From Promerops cafer (taxonomy: Eukaryota > Chordata > Aves > Passeriformes > Nectariniidae): a stretch of 64,000 nt of DNA. Below, one piece after another: positions 1 to 14,459 of the stretch. A model generated the notes under the pieces. The model saw nothing but the letters and a program-made list of their open reading frames with translations, was not told where the DNA came from and did no database searches. Every line of letters starts with the position of its first letter. Within the stretch, counting starts at the first letter, position 1. Both the position numbers and the translations under genes were made by a program. Where the stretch lies: NCBI GenBank assembly GCA_013398275.1, contig VZSE01012476.1, positions 1,810,610 to 1,874,609 on the forward strand, written 5' to 3'.

Positions 1-3000
1 CATGAGCCCTCCAGGAGACATGGAGTTGGAAGGGCCATGCCACAGGACAGTGCCACTCCTGGGAACTTCTGTAGGGCTTTGCAATCTGTGGGAGACTCCC
101 AGAACCACTTAAAAACTCATGAGAAACCAACTAATACACTCATTTAAAACGACAAGATTAGTAATAACAAATAAAAGGATAACATCAGGATCAAGGGTGC
201 TTTGAAGTCAAGGGAAGCATTCTCAGCAGCATTCTCAAAATTTCTTAAGTAACCTTTGGTGAGATGTAGGCACCCACATTATCTTGGCATTGGCTCCTAA
301 AGCATAAAGGCTGCTATCAAAATGCTACCCAAAGATAGTAACTAGCAACACATTATGATTGGGTTGTTGCTACAAGACTACCATGTAATTAATATGCTAA
401 TGTTCTGCTGAACACTGCTGAACTTATAATTCTTGGCCAGAAGAATACCATACTTTTGTTTCGTTCTTTCTAGTTTACACCCGAAAGCTTACAGTCAGAT
501 GTGTACAATTACCATAGGCTCAATTTATTGGGAGTCACCCTGTGACACTATTGTAAATCATTTCATGTGGTCTGCTCAGTTCTTTCTAATATGCTTATTT
601 CCATTTGATATGCTTGGAAGCTGATCAGATCAGCAGGAAAAGGTGCTGTTCTTCTCACTGAATCTTTTTTTAAAGGCACAGCTGATGCCTACAGGATATC
701 CCCAGAAGCAAAATTCATTAATGATGCTGAGACTGTACTTTGTCACAAGAATGGTAAAGAATGTTTCAGTATATTCTCTTGTTATACTGTAATTGCTACT
801 GCTCTGTTTTGACTTCGCTGCCCTTCTTTACTAAACCTACATATGGTAAAGCAAACAGGAAAATAATTCTAACACTGGTCTGGATACACACACTTTCCAA
901 CATATTTTGGAGCATTTTGCACTGCCATAATTCCCATTGTACAGAGTCCTAATTTCCAAATCTCAGTACAGGGCAACATATGATAGGGCTTAACACAAGG
1001 CAAAGGACAGGACACTCCTTGAGAGGACAGAATATTCTGGAGCCCACTCTTAATGTAGCTGAAGGACAGAAAGGCAGCTCTTCTGACAAGCGGTAGGACT
1101 CCAAGCAATGGACAAAGCTTGGCTTGCATTTCAATGCAGGTCATAATAAAGAAGGAACTACACATTTTCTGTTTAACCTGAGTAGGAAGAAGAGACAGCA
1201 ACATGGATAGAGCTTGGCTAGATTTTAACTGAATATCTAAACAGTTCTCTCCAAAAAGCTAATCCCGTATTGGCAAGCCATGAATTTAACGACTTGGAAC
1301 AGGACCCAAAGTGAACCCACAGAGTGGTTTATGACAGGTTTGCTAATGAAGGATTCTGTGTTTATTTATAGGGATGAAATTGATCCAATACTAAGTAATA
1401 TATGAGGAAAAATTCAGTAAGAATTAATTCAGGTTGACTGCAACTAAGCAAAAAGTACTGCTAAAACTATTGGGATGATGAAAGTGCTGATAAAATCCGC
1501 TTCCAATCAAAACATAGCTGTCAGTGTTTGCATCTTATGTGGAGGTTATACACCTGCAAATGAAGGAAAAGTCTGTGGCAAATGAATGAGAACCCACAAA
1601 CACAGTGGGTGGCTGTCACAAGAAATTATGCTGCCAGAGTAAAAGAAAAATCACTCTTTAAGATGAGAGCAATGAATATATGGGTTGCAAATAAACCAAA
1701 GATGCTGCCTTAATGAAGAAGAAAGTTAAGGAAAGTAAAGATCACATCAGAACTAATTTCACCTTGTCAGTAAGAGATCAGGTGTCACTGATAGAGATTA
1801 TTCCTAAGATGAAAGCCATTGCAAAGCCCAAGCAAAATTCCAGTACACCAGTCAAAATAATGCTTGTAAGCAGTCCCAGCTCTCAAACCTTGCAAAATTG
1901 TCAGCCAGAGATTATTTATAAAGAACAGAACTGCTAACCATCATGTTAAGTGTGTCCACCAGCACATTGCATACTGAAGCACATATGGATCCAACATCCA
2001 GGTTGTTTAAAACTGCCAATCCTGTACTAAAATCTTGAGAACTTCAGTCAGGATACAACATGACACAAATCTGCATCATGGTCCAGATGCCTAAGAAAGG
2101 AACAAGTGCATCATCAGAAGAAAATTTTTTCATCCTGTTCTTTCAGCTTAGGATAACCCTAAAAAAATTAGTAGAAAGATGTGCTACTGTTGTTGTGTAT
2201 TTGACTTAAAAAGATATTAGAGGTTGCAAGTTATCTTGCCAAGTTTTTACCTTATTTTTCAGAAGTCTTGGTAACACTCAGATCTGTTAAGGATTGCATT
2301 TCAATGGGATACTGGCAGGAATCCACCTTCATCAAATGATGTAAATAATAAAAATTCAGATGGATGCATCCAAGAGATGACTTGTGGCTCTGTTACTGCA
2401 GGTAGGGCAGTGAGTGGTTTATGTATGCAGCTCTTCCACCTCTGCAGTAATAACATATGCACAGATTGACAAAAAGAGATGTATGCAATTGTGTTTGGCT
2501 GGGAGGGTTTCCATCAATACATGTGTGGGAGAAATGTGGAATCTCATCATACGTTACCCATGCTGGCTCTATTGCAAACCCATCTGAAAAACACAATCTA
2601 TAAATATTTTTATTCCTATTTGAATAATGTGGTTTGTCATTAAATACCAGGGCTCTAAAATGCATACTCTAAGCAAATTTTATTTTTATATTAATTGAAC
2701 TTACCTTATTGCTATTTTACCACTGTTAGGAATGGAGATAAAGTAAGGGATCTAGAGGGTGATACAATAAACATATTTTGATTCATTTTAGCACAACATT
2801 GATATTGCTGGTGACAAAGAACCATCAGTAAACAAAGTGACCTTGAAAATACCAATTGTGTGAGGCATTAACAAGAGGGAAGACATGACAAAAATGACAG
2901 AGCATTTTCACCCCTCCTGCATTCCCCTGTCAAAGATGAAGTACAGAAAACCATAGCATCTGTGCTAAGGAAACATCTATGAGCATTAATTAATTATAAT

Positions 3001-6000
3001 GCTAGTCCTCTGTGTGCTGGATGCAGTGTCACTCTCTCATAAACAGTTTACTCGTTGCACTATCATCAACTCAATTATTTGAGATGCTTCTTGGCAGGTG
3101 TATATGACATGCTCTTTCCAAAGTTCCTTTGTGATGAAATATTCTCAATGGCTTAATGTGTATTCCCATATGCCACAGACTGTTAAAAGACCAGTCCCAT
3201 CCCCAGTTCAAAAACCCCTCAGCAACATTCAAGCTGATAATATAGCCAGAGCCAGTCACAGTGACAATAAAATTTGTGACTTATCTATTGAGGCCAAACA
3301 AACCACTCAAAAGTATACCACAGCCTAAGTGGGTTGAAGTCTATCCTTGCCTCAATCTCTGGCACGAAGAAGTGTGAGGAGTAAGAGAGTGGGAGCACTT
3401 GGAAAACAGCAGAGCAGCGTGACTTGGAGCCTCCTCTCTAGCCAGTCTGGATGTGGGAGAGAGCCCACACTTGGCACGGTCTGGCAGGCTCTGAGACAGC
3501 ACCACCAGCCTGAAGGAGCCTCCTGAATAACAGCAACTACTCAAATAAATAGGAGAGCACCACACCATACTTGGGGTCCCATTTTCTCCTGTGTGTCAGA
3601 AGGAAATCTCTATGCTTTGAGGGTCTCCCATGGTTCAGGTAAGATCTTTAGCTCTTAAAGAGATTTCTCTGTAACTGTCCTGTTGCAGCCAAACATAAGA
3701 CTTAAAGTAAGGGCTCAGCAGGCACCTAAATCAAACCATGACTGACCAAATACATGTCAATTCACAACTACCGGTGTAGCAACTCCATCTTTGGGACCTC
3801 AGTTCATGCTTTTTATTTGCTAAAATAAAAATTCTCCCCATACCTAGTGTAAAAACAAACAAACAAACAAACAAACAAACCATCGGAAGTGTTGGCCCAC
3901 TGGGTGTATGTTATGTTTTCAAGCACCAGGTTTTACAGCTGACTTCCACTATGGTAGGTGGCAGTGCACAGTACTGGGAAATGAAGCCCCCTTCATTTGT
4001 TTCATGCTCATTCCTCATTAAAATCCTACCCTTCCCCATCTACTGCTAGAGACCAATCTGCTCCCATTGTACAAACCCATGAGAAGACTGTAAATGAGAA
4101 ATCTGGCTACAGATATTCAGGAAATTCCCTGCCAAAGGTTGCGCTATTTATCCACAGTGCACTGTATATGCTTTACAGATTGGAATATAATTAATGGATA
4201 ATACTACCTGTCTCCACTTTTAAAGCTGTTGTTTCAAGATGATGTCACATCCAGACAATACTCCCTGGCTAAATTAAACTCCCATGGCAGTAGAGAGGGA
4301 AGAAATTTAGGGCTATTTGCTACACAAGCCCAGATCCCATTGCTTCATTTCACAATAGAAATGACGTACAAGTAGGTTAGCTTGTCTTATTTGCACTTAT
4401 TTCCTACTCTGATTTTCCTATATTATGGGGCAGTCAGACCAAAACCATGTTGTTGTTAGAACCATGTATAGTCTGTTCTTTCTGCTTTGAGAATGCTTTG
4501 TTTATAAGGCTATTTGTCGAAGAGACAGAGGACAAATAGGAGAGGCCTGTTCCATATTGCTAAAACTAAATTCAGATATGATAGAGGCACAGAAGTGGTG
4601 CCACAGTCCTTCCAGTTAGGTGTTTCATCGTGCCTCTGCTTTTGATCCTATCTCTATGGAAAATAATAGCAAATCCCCATTGATCCCAAGGTTAGAGAGC
4701 AGGGTTTGAGTTCAAAACATCTGCTGAGCAGCTCTCTGGTGAGTGCTGACATTTCTGACTCTCAAACCCTTCATTAGGGTTTGCTGGCTTGTTTCATACT
4801 TAATAAACTTGCTGTGCAATCATGATATTCCTGCTGCTATGGGAGATAGCCCATGGATGATGTACAACCCCATGAATTCCCATCAGGAGGTGTAGATGTT
4901 CCATTATAATGCAGGTATATTTACAACTACTTCCATCCTGTTTGACATTCACTAGGCTTCTCTGTTTGTAATCCAAACAGATTTACATGCTTCTACATTA
5001 CTGAAATCTCAGTGTGTTCCTGCATCATCTCTGGCACCAGGTACTTGGGCACATTTCCTTGGTCTTCTTCACAGATACCAGGATTTCTCAGAACACAGAG
5101 TTACCCTTTCCCAAACTCCACCTGCTGCAGTTTTACTCTGGGTTTAAGATTTTATTCTTCTGGGACCAGGTGATAATTGGAGCAAGAGGTCTTTCCGGAG
5201 TTAAGAAAAACAGTAGCTCTTTGCCTCAGCAAATACAAGAAGGATATAGATCTTACAGGACTATAAAAACTCACATTCGCCTTACTATTTCCTTACCATG
5301 CTGAAGCTTTCTTTTTCCTTAAATCAAAGCCTTGTCTTGCCTTCCATCTTTCAGCTCTCATTGCTGTGTTTTTTCCTTTTTCTCCAAATTGCTGGTGAAT
5401 GATTGCAACCTTAGCTAGACTTCCCACCGACTTGACCAGTTCAGACTTTTGTAACAGATTTAAGCAATAGTCCAGTTATTTAAGATACAGCAGCCACTTA
5501 TTAGTCCAAGAGGATTTCCACGGAATGGAGAAACACAGATGTTCTGCAGCTTCCCCTCAATAGGTGAATGTCCCTGCTTCTTTAGTTTCCCTCTGGTGGG
5601 CAGATGGGCCAAATGTTCCAAAAGCTGCAATCTGATACAGATATGTATTCATGGTCCCTGATGAGAAACAGAAAAAACTTTGTATGGAGGCCTCAAATTG
5701 ATACCATTGTTTGTTGCTAATTTCCCAGATGTTATGATTCAAATGTTTTCATGATGCAGGGGAAAACAGCACTTTCCCTGCAGAAAGTGCAGAGGAGCTC
5801 AAGGCTTTCCAGTTATGGTCACACACTCAGACTTATTAGCACAAAATTTAATTTGAGTTAATCAGACTGAGGTGGGTAGAGCGCGAAATTAACTTGACTT
5901 CCATTTTGCATCATACAGCAAACCAGCTTGGTGAAATCACTGTAGAAATCTGAGCTGCAAATGATGGATGAGCTGAAAAAAACCCAGAGAATACATAGAG

Positions 6001-9000
6001 TTGTGTAATCACTAAAAGGGACACAATATTCAATTCACTTGTTAAGAGAAATTCTTTACTTCCCTGGCAAATCCAAGGGGGTGTGCCCTCAGCTGCACCC
6101 ATATTTTGCCTCTGAAGCCAAGGACAGAGTTTGGACCTAAAATAATTGTCTTCAGCATTCCCTCTGTTTTGAGAGCTATATGTGCTCTGTCAGTCAATCT
6201 TGCCAGAATTTTCTGATCTGTTGTTTTTGCCAGGAAATTACAATTTAATGAAAATAGAAACACGTCAGTTTCAATGAAATTTCCATTTGCAGTTCAAGAC
6301 TCTTGTTCAAAATCCAGAGGGAAAGAGAAGCATTTACTGGGGGCAAGCCAGAAGCCACAACTTGTCCAAGTGGAAGTGATATGGGTTTAAGGTGTCTGCT
6401 CCTTGTGAGGAAGAGTAAGAATATACACCTGAAATCTTCCACAGCTCAGAAAAGTACAGTGATGACTGGCTCTTCTGGAAGCATGTGTTCCCTTGAACCT
6501 ATTCAAAAATCTTCTGTTTTACTTCAATTAAGAACAAAGACTTGACATTTTCCTTTGATTTTCCTCTCTTTTTTCAAATGAATTTTTTTTTTTCCAGCAA
6601 AGGGTAATATTAATTTTCCTTTCCCAATGCTCTGTCACCTTTTCTGTGTGACTAAAATAAATGTTTGGGAGATGGAAGAGGGCCCATACACTGAAACCAT
6701 AAGTGCCTCTATCTGAGCCATTTCCTTATAAACAACTGGAAAAATAAAACAATGCTTCTCAAGCATCAATCTCCAACTTTTTCAGTAAGATTTTAGCAAC
6801 TTGACCTACCTACTGCTATAAACTGTTTTGGTTTTGGAACAGAGATATTTCTGTCTCGGAGCAAACTGCAAATTTGAGAAGGGTATCAGCCCAGCAAGAA
6901 AGCTGCAGAAAATTTTAGAACATAAACGGGGTAGGTTTGGAGGGGAGGATTGAGAGAAAGAGTAACACTTCTGTTTCCTTCAATAAGAACACAGAAAACA
7001 GAAATATTAAAGTTCTGTTCTGTGAAGAAAGACCTGGGTGAGACAGGGACTGAAGCAATGTCAGTTGGGCAAGAGAATCAGGAAAAGGGACATGATCTTA
7101 CAGTCATGGTGACAGGTGCCTGAATGCCACCTAGCTTCTGACAACAGGAAAATTCTTCTCCTGTTTATACCCAGTACGATCTACAGGAAGAGAAGGTTCC
7201 CTGCACTAAATGGCCACAATATTTTTTTTTCAGGGAAAGACTAAATTTTATCACCAAATGGGAAACAGTGATTACTGTTTATCTATCTTTAAACTGTGAA
7301 GTATGCTGGAAAATAAAGACTTTAATTAAAGTTGTCTTTTCAATGCCTATTCCTTGCCGAAAAGTGACACCATTTCAAAACACAGCTTTTCTCATATGCC
7401 TCTATTTGCTTTCTCATTTTTCATACAATAGCTTCTATTTAACCAATTTCAGCAACATATTTAACATCTTTGCAAAAGTAACTCCAACACATTCAAGAGC
7501 CAAGTAGGATAAAATTCTATGGTATACTTGGTGTATCCAAAAAGGTGGGGAACACAATCAGCCTAAGAGTTGTTTTCCCATATTGATGTCAGAACTCCTG
7601 CCTTTGTTATTTAAACAAATCAGATAATGTTTGCACTGTAAAGTTCTGAACTGAAAATACCAAAGCAAGGTAGGAACAGGTTTTGCCAACTCTTCTTATC
7701 AACAGTGGAGGCTAAAAGTCGCTGACTCACTTTGTGACACTAGCTGGCTAAACCTCCCCGTACTTCAATTGTGGTTTTAACTGTCTTAAAAAATGTATCT
7801 GCATATTTAAAGTATGATACACAGCCTGTATGTATGCAAACCACCATTAAACCACAGCACTGTTCATATTTCTTTACTTGTCTTAAAGCATTAGGAAAGT
7901 ATGCACGATGAGAGCAGCTTTGCTACACCTATCTATCCGCACTCCCTTGCAGCAGAGATGATGCCAGGGGTTTTTTTTTTAGGCTGTGTACAGCAAAAAG
8001 CAGGGCAGCATTTCCCAGGCCAGATGCAAAGTTACATGAAACAGAGTACTAGCAATAACCAGCTCTGGAGCAATGAATAACCAGCAACCAAGTTACTCCA
8101 GGGAAAGTGCCCTTGCATTTTAAATCAAGAAGAAAATGATGACCCATTTTTGAAGCATAAAGTCATCCCTGTAAGAAAACTGACTTTCTTCAGCAGTTCC
8201 TAACCAGGTGAAACCAGTGTATGGGACTTCTGCAAAGCCACAACCCCACTTGAGTCTATGAATCCCATCTGCAGGAGCATTGCATATTGCCCTGGAACTG
8301 CAAATGCTGTTGGCCAGACAGCACTAGGAGGGACACTTGCAGTGGGAGCAGGCACTAAGGATGAATTCTTGAGTGCTTTCTGATCAAGTGGTATCAGGGT
8401 GCTCTTTTTTGACTTTTTGGTTATGTCTCATAAACCCTTAATTTAAGGAGATGAAGGCTGGTCATGGTGATCAGGACAGATGGAAGGATCTTCTAGATCC
8501 CTTCAGGTACAAAGTCAGACCTAAGTCAGACCTCCACAGTGGTGAGCAGGAGGTCAGAGAAGGGGAAGAGATGGCAGAACAGGAGAGGCCTTCTCCTCCA
8601 TGCAGGTGCACACTTTGCTGTGCTGCCCTGAGCTGCCTGGACTGAAGGGATTACTCCTGGCCTTGCACGCTGCCCTGCCTCGCTCTGCACAGCCTGGGCT
8701 GCCTCTGAGCCAGTGTGTGCTGCCCTGGGCAGGCTGGGCAGAGCAGCCTCTCTGCCTGCAAAAGTTTCAGGAAGTGAATATGTACCTGTCTCCCTACTCA
8801 AAACACCATCCAGGCAAATATGCATTTATTTGGAAGGAAGTATTCCACTGTACATTGAGAAAACTCTGATTCCAAAAACATTTTTTTCCTCCATTCTCCC
8901 ATCTTGATGATTCAGCAGATAAGGCATATTATTTTTTCTTCAAAAACCTGCTACATAAACCCATGTTTATTTCAGTTAACCTTTTCACCCAAAGAGCCAG

Positions 9001-12000
9001 CTCACTGCAGCTCATCAGTAATGCCCCCATATATCACAACCACTCATAGAGTACAGGCAGAGATTAATTCAATGTAATTTAGTGTATAAAATTTGCTCCA
9101 AAACTCATCTGTCTCTAGATATTTATTTACCTATACAGAATATCCAGGGTTTGAATTCCAGCACTGACTGATTTTTAATAAAAATTCCCCAAACACTACA
9201 AATTATTTTAGCATCTTCAATTTCCACTAGAAGTTGACAAGGAGTCAAGGCACATAGTACCCAATGAGTGCTGCCAGTAGCAATAAATAATGGAGGAAAA
9301 AATGGACAGAAAGTTGCAGTGCTTCAGCAGAAAATTGGATGAGAACATTGTTCAAGTTCATCAAAGCAGTCAGGTTTTAGGAACATTTTACTGCCCATGT
9401 CTTTAGGATGCTGCTAGTCTTTTGCTTGTGTAGGATTTGTGATCCTGTTAACATGACAAATTGAGATTTATGGCATTTGTGATTTCAACTGTGTGACTCT
9501 GCCTATAATGCTTGTGCAGTGCCATGAAAACACTGGCTGGAGGATGACTGCTGAGGTCAGTGGGACAGAGCACCAGCGGCAACAGCAGGGAGCTCCCAGC
9601 CCTGCTCACTTTGAAGTCCCAACCCTGTTACTCACTTGTTTTACAAATGCAGCTGAAGTCCACCCTTTTTCACAGCTTGAGGATGACTTCTGCAATAATG
9701 TGACAACTAGCAAAAAAACCCAAGCTGAAGGTAGCTCTGGTACCTTTGTCTTTTCATTTCAGCTCTTAACTGTTTTTTATGAAACTGAATTCTTGATGAA
9801 GAGAAGTCAGAGAGGTGACTTGCATGTACAACAGAGTAAATGGACAGGTGACCCTGGTGGTGTTAAAGGTTCATGCTGTAGACTTGGAAGTCCATGTTTC
9901 CTTCCTAAAGCAAATATGAGGGAGAGGAAAGCAAAGAATAGGCTCTGACTCTGCTTATTGGCTTCCACATCCGAGCCAGCACTGAAGGATAAGAATTACT
10001 TATTAATACAGGTCAGGTTAGCAGTAAGTTAGCACTTTCCTTCAAGACCAGGGAAAACCAGAAAGAAATTGTGTCCATTATATCTTTGAGTCCCAGGGCT
10101 GCTTCAGAGACAGTGTAGCTCACACTTGGTGGCCAGACTCTGGATTCGTAATCCATTCTGTTTCCTAGTGCACCTTGCCCATGCACAGTGAACATTAGCC
10201 AGCAGCTGGGCTGGCTCTTCAGACACACATGCAACAGGATACACACAGAATTCTTCATTACATGATCTATGCCATGCTGGCAAATACGCTTTCTTCCCTT
10301 CTTTTTTTCCCCTGCCAGTTCCATGAAAGTAAAAAGAGTCCTTGAAAAACTTTGTGCACACACACTGCAAGGATGAAACTTTGTGCAGACATCCATCAGG
10401 AAGGACGTAACAAGCCTTGTGAGCGCAGCCAAATGTACATACACATCTGAAACTAAACCACCTCGCCACTGAGTCAGGGAGAATTTTGTCACGATGTTTC
10501 TGAAGGGCAGAGAAACAGCTTGCCTGGGAGAGGAGGCAAGTCTGCCAATCATCTGCCATGAGATGATATGAGAAAAAGAAACCAGGCCACTCTCTCTCCT
10601 AAGGGAGAGCTGTTAATTGAGGTCTGTAGGTTCCAATCCTAAATCCACATAGGCAACTGAACAACTGCAATGCTGAAATGCATCTGATGTGTGCAGAAGC
10701 CAACAACAGTATCTCCAGCTTATTAAAAATCTGTTAGATGACTAGAAACAAAATGCAGCTCTGCACTAACAAAAATCATGACATGTGATAACTGCAGGTC
10801 CCTCTGGGTGCAGCAGAATACGAATGCCAGGCCAAAAGAGCCTTACCCAGAGGCAGCACTGCTGGAGATTCACCACCTTGTTGCTAAAGGGACCAGTCTG
10901 AAGCACATTCCTTCCTTTCTGACCCAAGAAGGGAAAGCACACTTCCCCAAGATGTTTGAGGGTTTGCAGAAGGACAGTGGGAACCCACCTAACAAGTCCC
11001 CTTTGGAAGTGGTAAAAGAATAATACCTCAGGGAACCATGAGAAGTGGGAGATGCACAATCTGTGGACACCCAGAGCTTACTCATTCATGTAACCTTAAC
11101 AGCAGTTATTTGTTCAAGACCAAAATAGTTCTGAAATAAAACTGCAATTACTCGTGTGAAACTCAGTTTTGGTAGAGTCAATAGAAAAATTCCCTTTTCC
11201 ATCAGTGGAGTCATATTAGCCAAGAATATATTCTGAAAAGGTTAAATAAGCTTGTGCTTGGGCTTTAAGGATCTTTGTGTACTGTACCTGCCAGTTTAAA
11301 TGATGACTACAAAGATCTGTTATAAAACTTTTTCCAGGAGAGGCAAAAGCTTTCTCTGTGCCACTGTTTTTAATATACTGTGACTCTTGTTCATAGTAAA
11401 TTAGGTTATTTATCCCCTTTATTTATATGCACTGCTTTAACACAGTAACAAACCAAAATGATAGATGCATCTATACCAGTTGTCAAACTCAATAACAAAG
11501 CAACAGCAACTGTGTGTAACTTTACCCTATTGCTATCAATTTATATAAAAGACAAATTCTTCAAGCTGCAAACACGTGAAAGTAAATTCTTTACTGTTCT
11601 GGACTTGCCAGCTATTACTTTGTCCTCTGATCTAAAATCCTTCCCCAGGCAGCTCCCACATCATGGAGACCTGATGTTGATCTCACAGACCTTATCCCAA
11701 TTCACCTTCTGGCTTCCAGAGAAGCTGTTCTTTATTACTCTGCTGAAATTGAAGGCAGAATCAGGCCAATGATCGGAAATACACAGGATGCAGAGTTCTT
11801 CCATTTTGGAGTTCAGAGTCTAAGCCAAAAGCAGAATGTCAAAGGCTGAAGCAAACTTTATTGGATTGCAGAATAACTCCTTCTGCCTTCTGCAGATAAA
11901 TTTTACATTTAGATGCATAGGGGAGACTCCCACTGCAGTCAATAAAAATTATGTTCATCCAGCGTTATTTGTCACCAATCCAACTGGCCATTCTGTAAGT

Positions 12001-13269
12001 GCTTTGCTGAAAAAAAGGGGAGTCTTCAGGCAACAAGCATTCCTGATACTGTGTTTAAACTATCTCAGATTCCCACGTAGAATCTCTTAGCTGTACCAGC
12101 TTCCCTGAAATACTCATCTAATTTATGCTATTCATTTACATTCTATTCCAAATTGAAGTTCTATTTCACTGGTGTATTAAAATGAGCATACTAAAGAATG
12201 GTGCATTTTAAAATAGTAACAGATGGATATGTCTGTAGAATTGTACAGATTTAGATTTCTACTTTAATTATATAATTTTAAAAAAATGAGTAAGCAGTAT
12301 CCACCTTTCACTTTGTTTCTTGAAACACGTGCTTACAGTTTATTCTATGAGCCAGCATGCGATATAATATCATTTTGTAGACAGATGCAGCAAGTCTGGG
12401 CAAAAAAATAAAATTACTGGGAAAATATCCATCCTTTAACTGCCAGCTATCTTTTTAAATTTAGATTTTTGAATTAATGCTATACAGGACTATTCCTCAA
12501 GCAGCACTGTTCCCAAAAAAACCCAGTTTGTGGATATAGCTACATCACAGTGCCCCTGAATAGAATTTTTGTTGTCCTTATGTATGTAAGACAACCTCTC
12601 ATATCACACTGATAAACAAAGATTTTCATATTTTTGAAGAAATTAGGTCTAGGTTTGAACTTTGTTTCCAAAATGTCCTAGACTGGGGGAAAATACAATC
12701 TTTTTATTCATTAATTGCTTTGCAGTTCATGAAATTCCTCAAAATGGAATAAGTGCATGAACTTATCTAGAATTTAGAAACATTATTTGCTTTTGGCATT
12801 AAGTGCTGTAATTTCAAACAATCATAGTTTTTAACCTGTTAACCTATTCTTGATTGTGCTTTGTCTTTCTCATCCTTGTGATTCTACCTCTTTACTTAGG
12901 AAATGGCACCTTTTTCCCTTTAGTTCTAATGGCTTTTATTTCGACACTTGTTTCGCAGCTTAGAAGGCGTGCCTTTTGCAGGCATGCTGCTCCGATCAGC
13001 TTACACCTTACAAATATGGGCACAAAGAAGCTTCAGTCTCAGATGCATTTACACAGATGCTTATCTTGGAGCACAGACCCAACACAAAAAAAAAGGTTAT
13101 CGTCATTATCCTAATTATTTATAAGTGACGACTTCCTTAGACTACTTGCAAAGTAAACTACTATTAAATTTGAACTAAAAGTAAAATATGCTTTAAGGTA
13201 TTTCTAGATTTTCAGCAAGCTGAGAAAGCACAACAACGACTACACAGAAAACATTTCCCTTTTCCTGTG
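1..13269. other. Upstream non-coding region
   Basis: I find no coding exon here that I can support. The open frames are short, overlap one another on both strands and show no recognisable domain. The longest are 9493-9948 (+) and 10013-10552 (-); each has rival open frames in the same DNA, as expected by chance. The sequence is AT-rich, low in CpG and contains a (CAAA)n tract at 3851-3880. It lies 5' of the CpG island and is best read as intergenic or distal regulatory DNA upstream of ST6GAL2. A short non-coding RNA or an enhancer could be present without my seeing it. Confidence 0.55.
3851..3880. repeat. (CAAA)n microsatellite
   Basis: About seven tandem copies of a CAAA/AAAC tetramer stand alone in non-coding DNA. 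There is no recognisable retroposon body in front of it. Confidence 0.9.
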
Positions 13270-14115
13270 CCGCTGGACAGACACTGGAAGTCCCACCGGA
13301 GCGATCAGGGCCATGTGGGTCCGGCGGCGGGAGGGCGCGTTTACCGCACTCCGGTAGCATCTCTCTGATCTCTCCTTCCCTTTGTGATCGCTGATCCAAC
13401 AGCCCTGTATCGCATTGTTTTTCTACCCGCTTTATTAGCGAGTTAATGTGTTTCTTCTCAGGAGACCTTTAAGCTTAAAATATTTCTTTAATTAACGGAG
13501 CCTAATCTTAAAGAGCCAAAGCAGGCTGCGGCGCTTCCACACCGCGTGAGCGCGGGAGTCCCACCGCCCCGGCTCCCGGGGGAGGGCTGAGGAAAGGACC
13601 ATGCCTTCAACTTGCCGGACCGGTCACGGAGAGACCCCGCGTCCCTAGCCGGCCCCCGCGGTCCCGGTGCCGGAACGTTGCGGTGCCCTCCGCGCTCAGC
13701 AGGCGGGGGGCACAGAGACAAGGCGAGAAAGCTGCCGGTCCCCCACCCGCGCCCCTCCCACCCTTCCCTGCCGCTTTAAACTTCTCCAGCACAGACCCCT
13801 AAAGGTGCAGCGCGGGCCCGGCACGCCAAGCCACGCCGGGGGAAGGCGCAGCGCCAGCACCCCATCCCCGCGCATCCCCCGTCCCTGCCGGCGCGGGGGA
13901 AGATGCCCCGCTGCCGCCGGCCTCACGCACTCTCCCCACGCGGGGGAGATGCAACGCTGTCCCCAGCCCCCTGCCCGTGCGGAGGAAAGCGCGGCACTGC
14001 CCCCGCCGCCGGGGCGACCCCTCCCGCCGCAGCTCCCGCCGCTGCCCTTCCCGAACAATGAGCCGGGACAGCGCGGCACGGCCCCGGGGCAGCCCCGGCA
14101 TGTCCGCCCGGCCCC

Positions 14116-14220
14116 NNNNNNNNNNNNNNNNNNNNNNNNNNNNNNNNNNNNNNNNNNNNNNNNNNNNNNNNNNNNNNNNNNNNNNNNNNNNNNNNNNNNN
14201 NNNNNNNNNNNNNNNNNNNN
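14116..14220. other. Assembly gap (105 N) in the CpG island
   Basis: This is an unbroken run of N flanked by very GC-rich sequence. Sequencing drop-out at GC-rich promoters is common in bird assemblies. The true gap length may differ from 105. The missing bases could contain the transcription start or part of the first exon. Confidence 0.98.
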
Positions 14221-14412
14221 GCCCCCGGCCGCTGCCCGCGCCCTGCGCTTTGTGCGTGCGGCGGCCACCAGCATGCGGGGGGAGAGGCTCCGCGTGGGAC
14301 GCGGCGAGGCGGAGCGCCCGCGCCGCCCCGGCTGCTGCACCTCGGGGGGCAGGGCCCCCAGAGAGCCCTGAGCGCCCGGCGGTACGTAGGGGCGACCCCG
14401 GGCGGAGAGCAC

Positions 14413-14459
14413 TTCTCTTTTTTTTTTTCCTTTCTTTTTTTTCTTTTCTGGGGGGGGGG
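14413..14459. repeat. Pyrimidine tract followed by a G10 run
   Basis: A C/T-only stretch of about 35 bases (mostly T) runs directly into ten consecutive G residues at 14450-14459. It sits just downstream of the candidate first-exon donor at 14381/14382, at the edge of the CpG island. It is low-complexity sequence; strand-asymmetric tracts like this can form unusual DNA structures. Confidence 0.85.

Noticed and set aside
9493..9948. 151-codon open frame on the + strand
   Set aside because: Low-complexity, motif-free translation in AT-rich intergenic DNA; best explained by chance.
10013..10559. Two overlapping minus-strand open frames of 179 and 151 codons
   Set aside because: They occupy the same DNA in different frames, show no family motif and have no supporting splice or promoter context.
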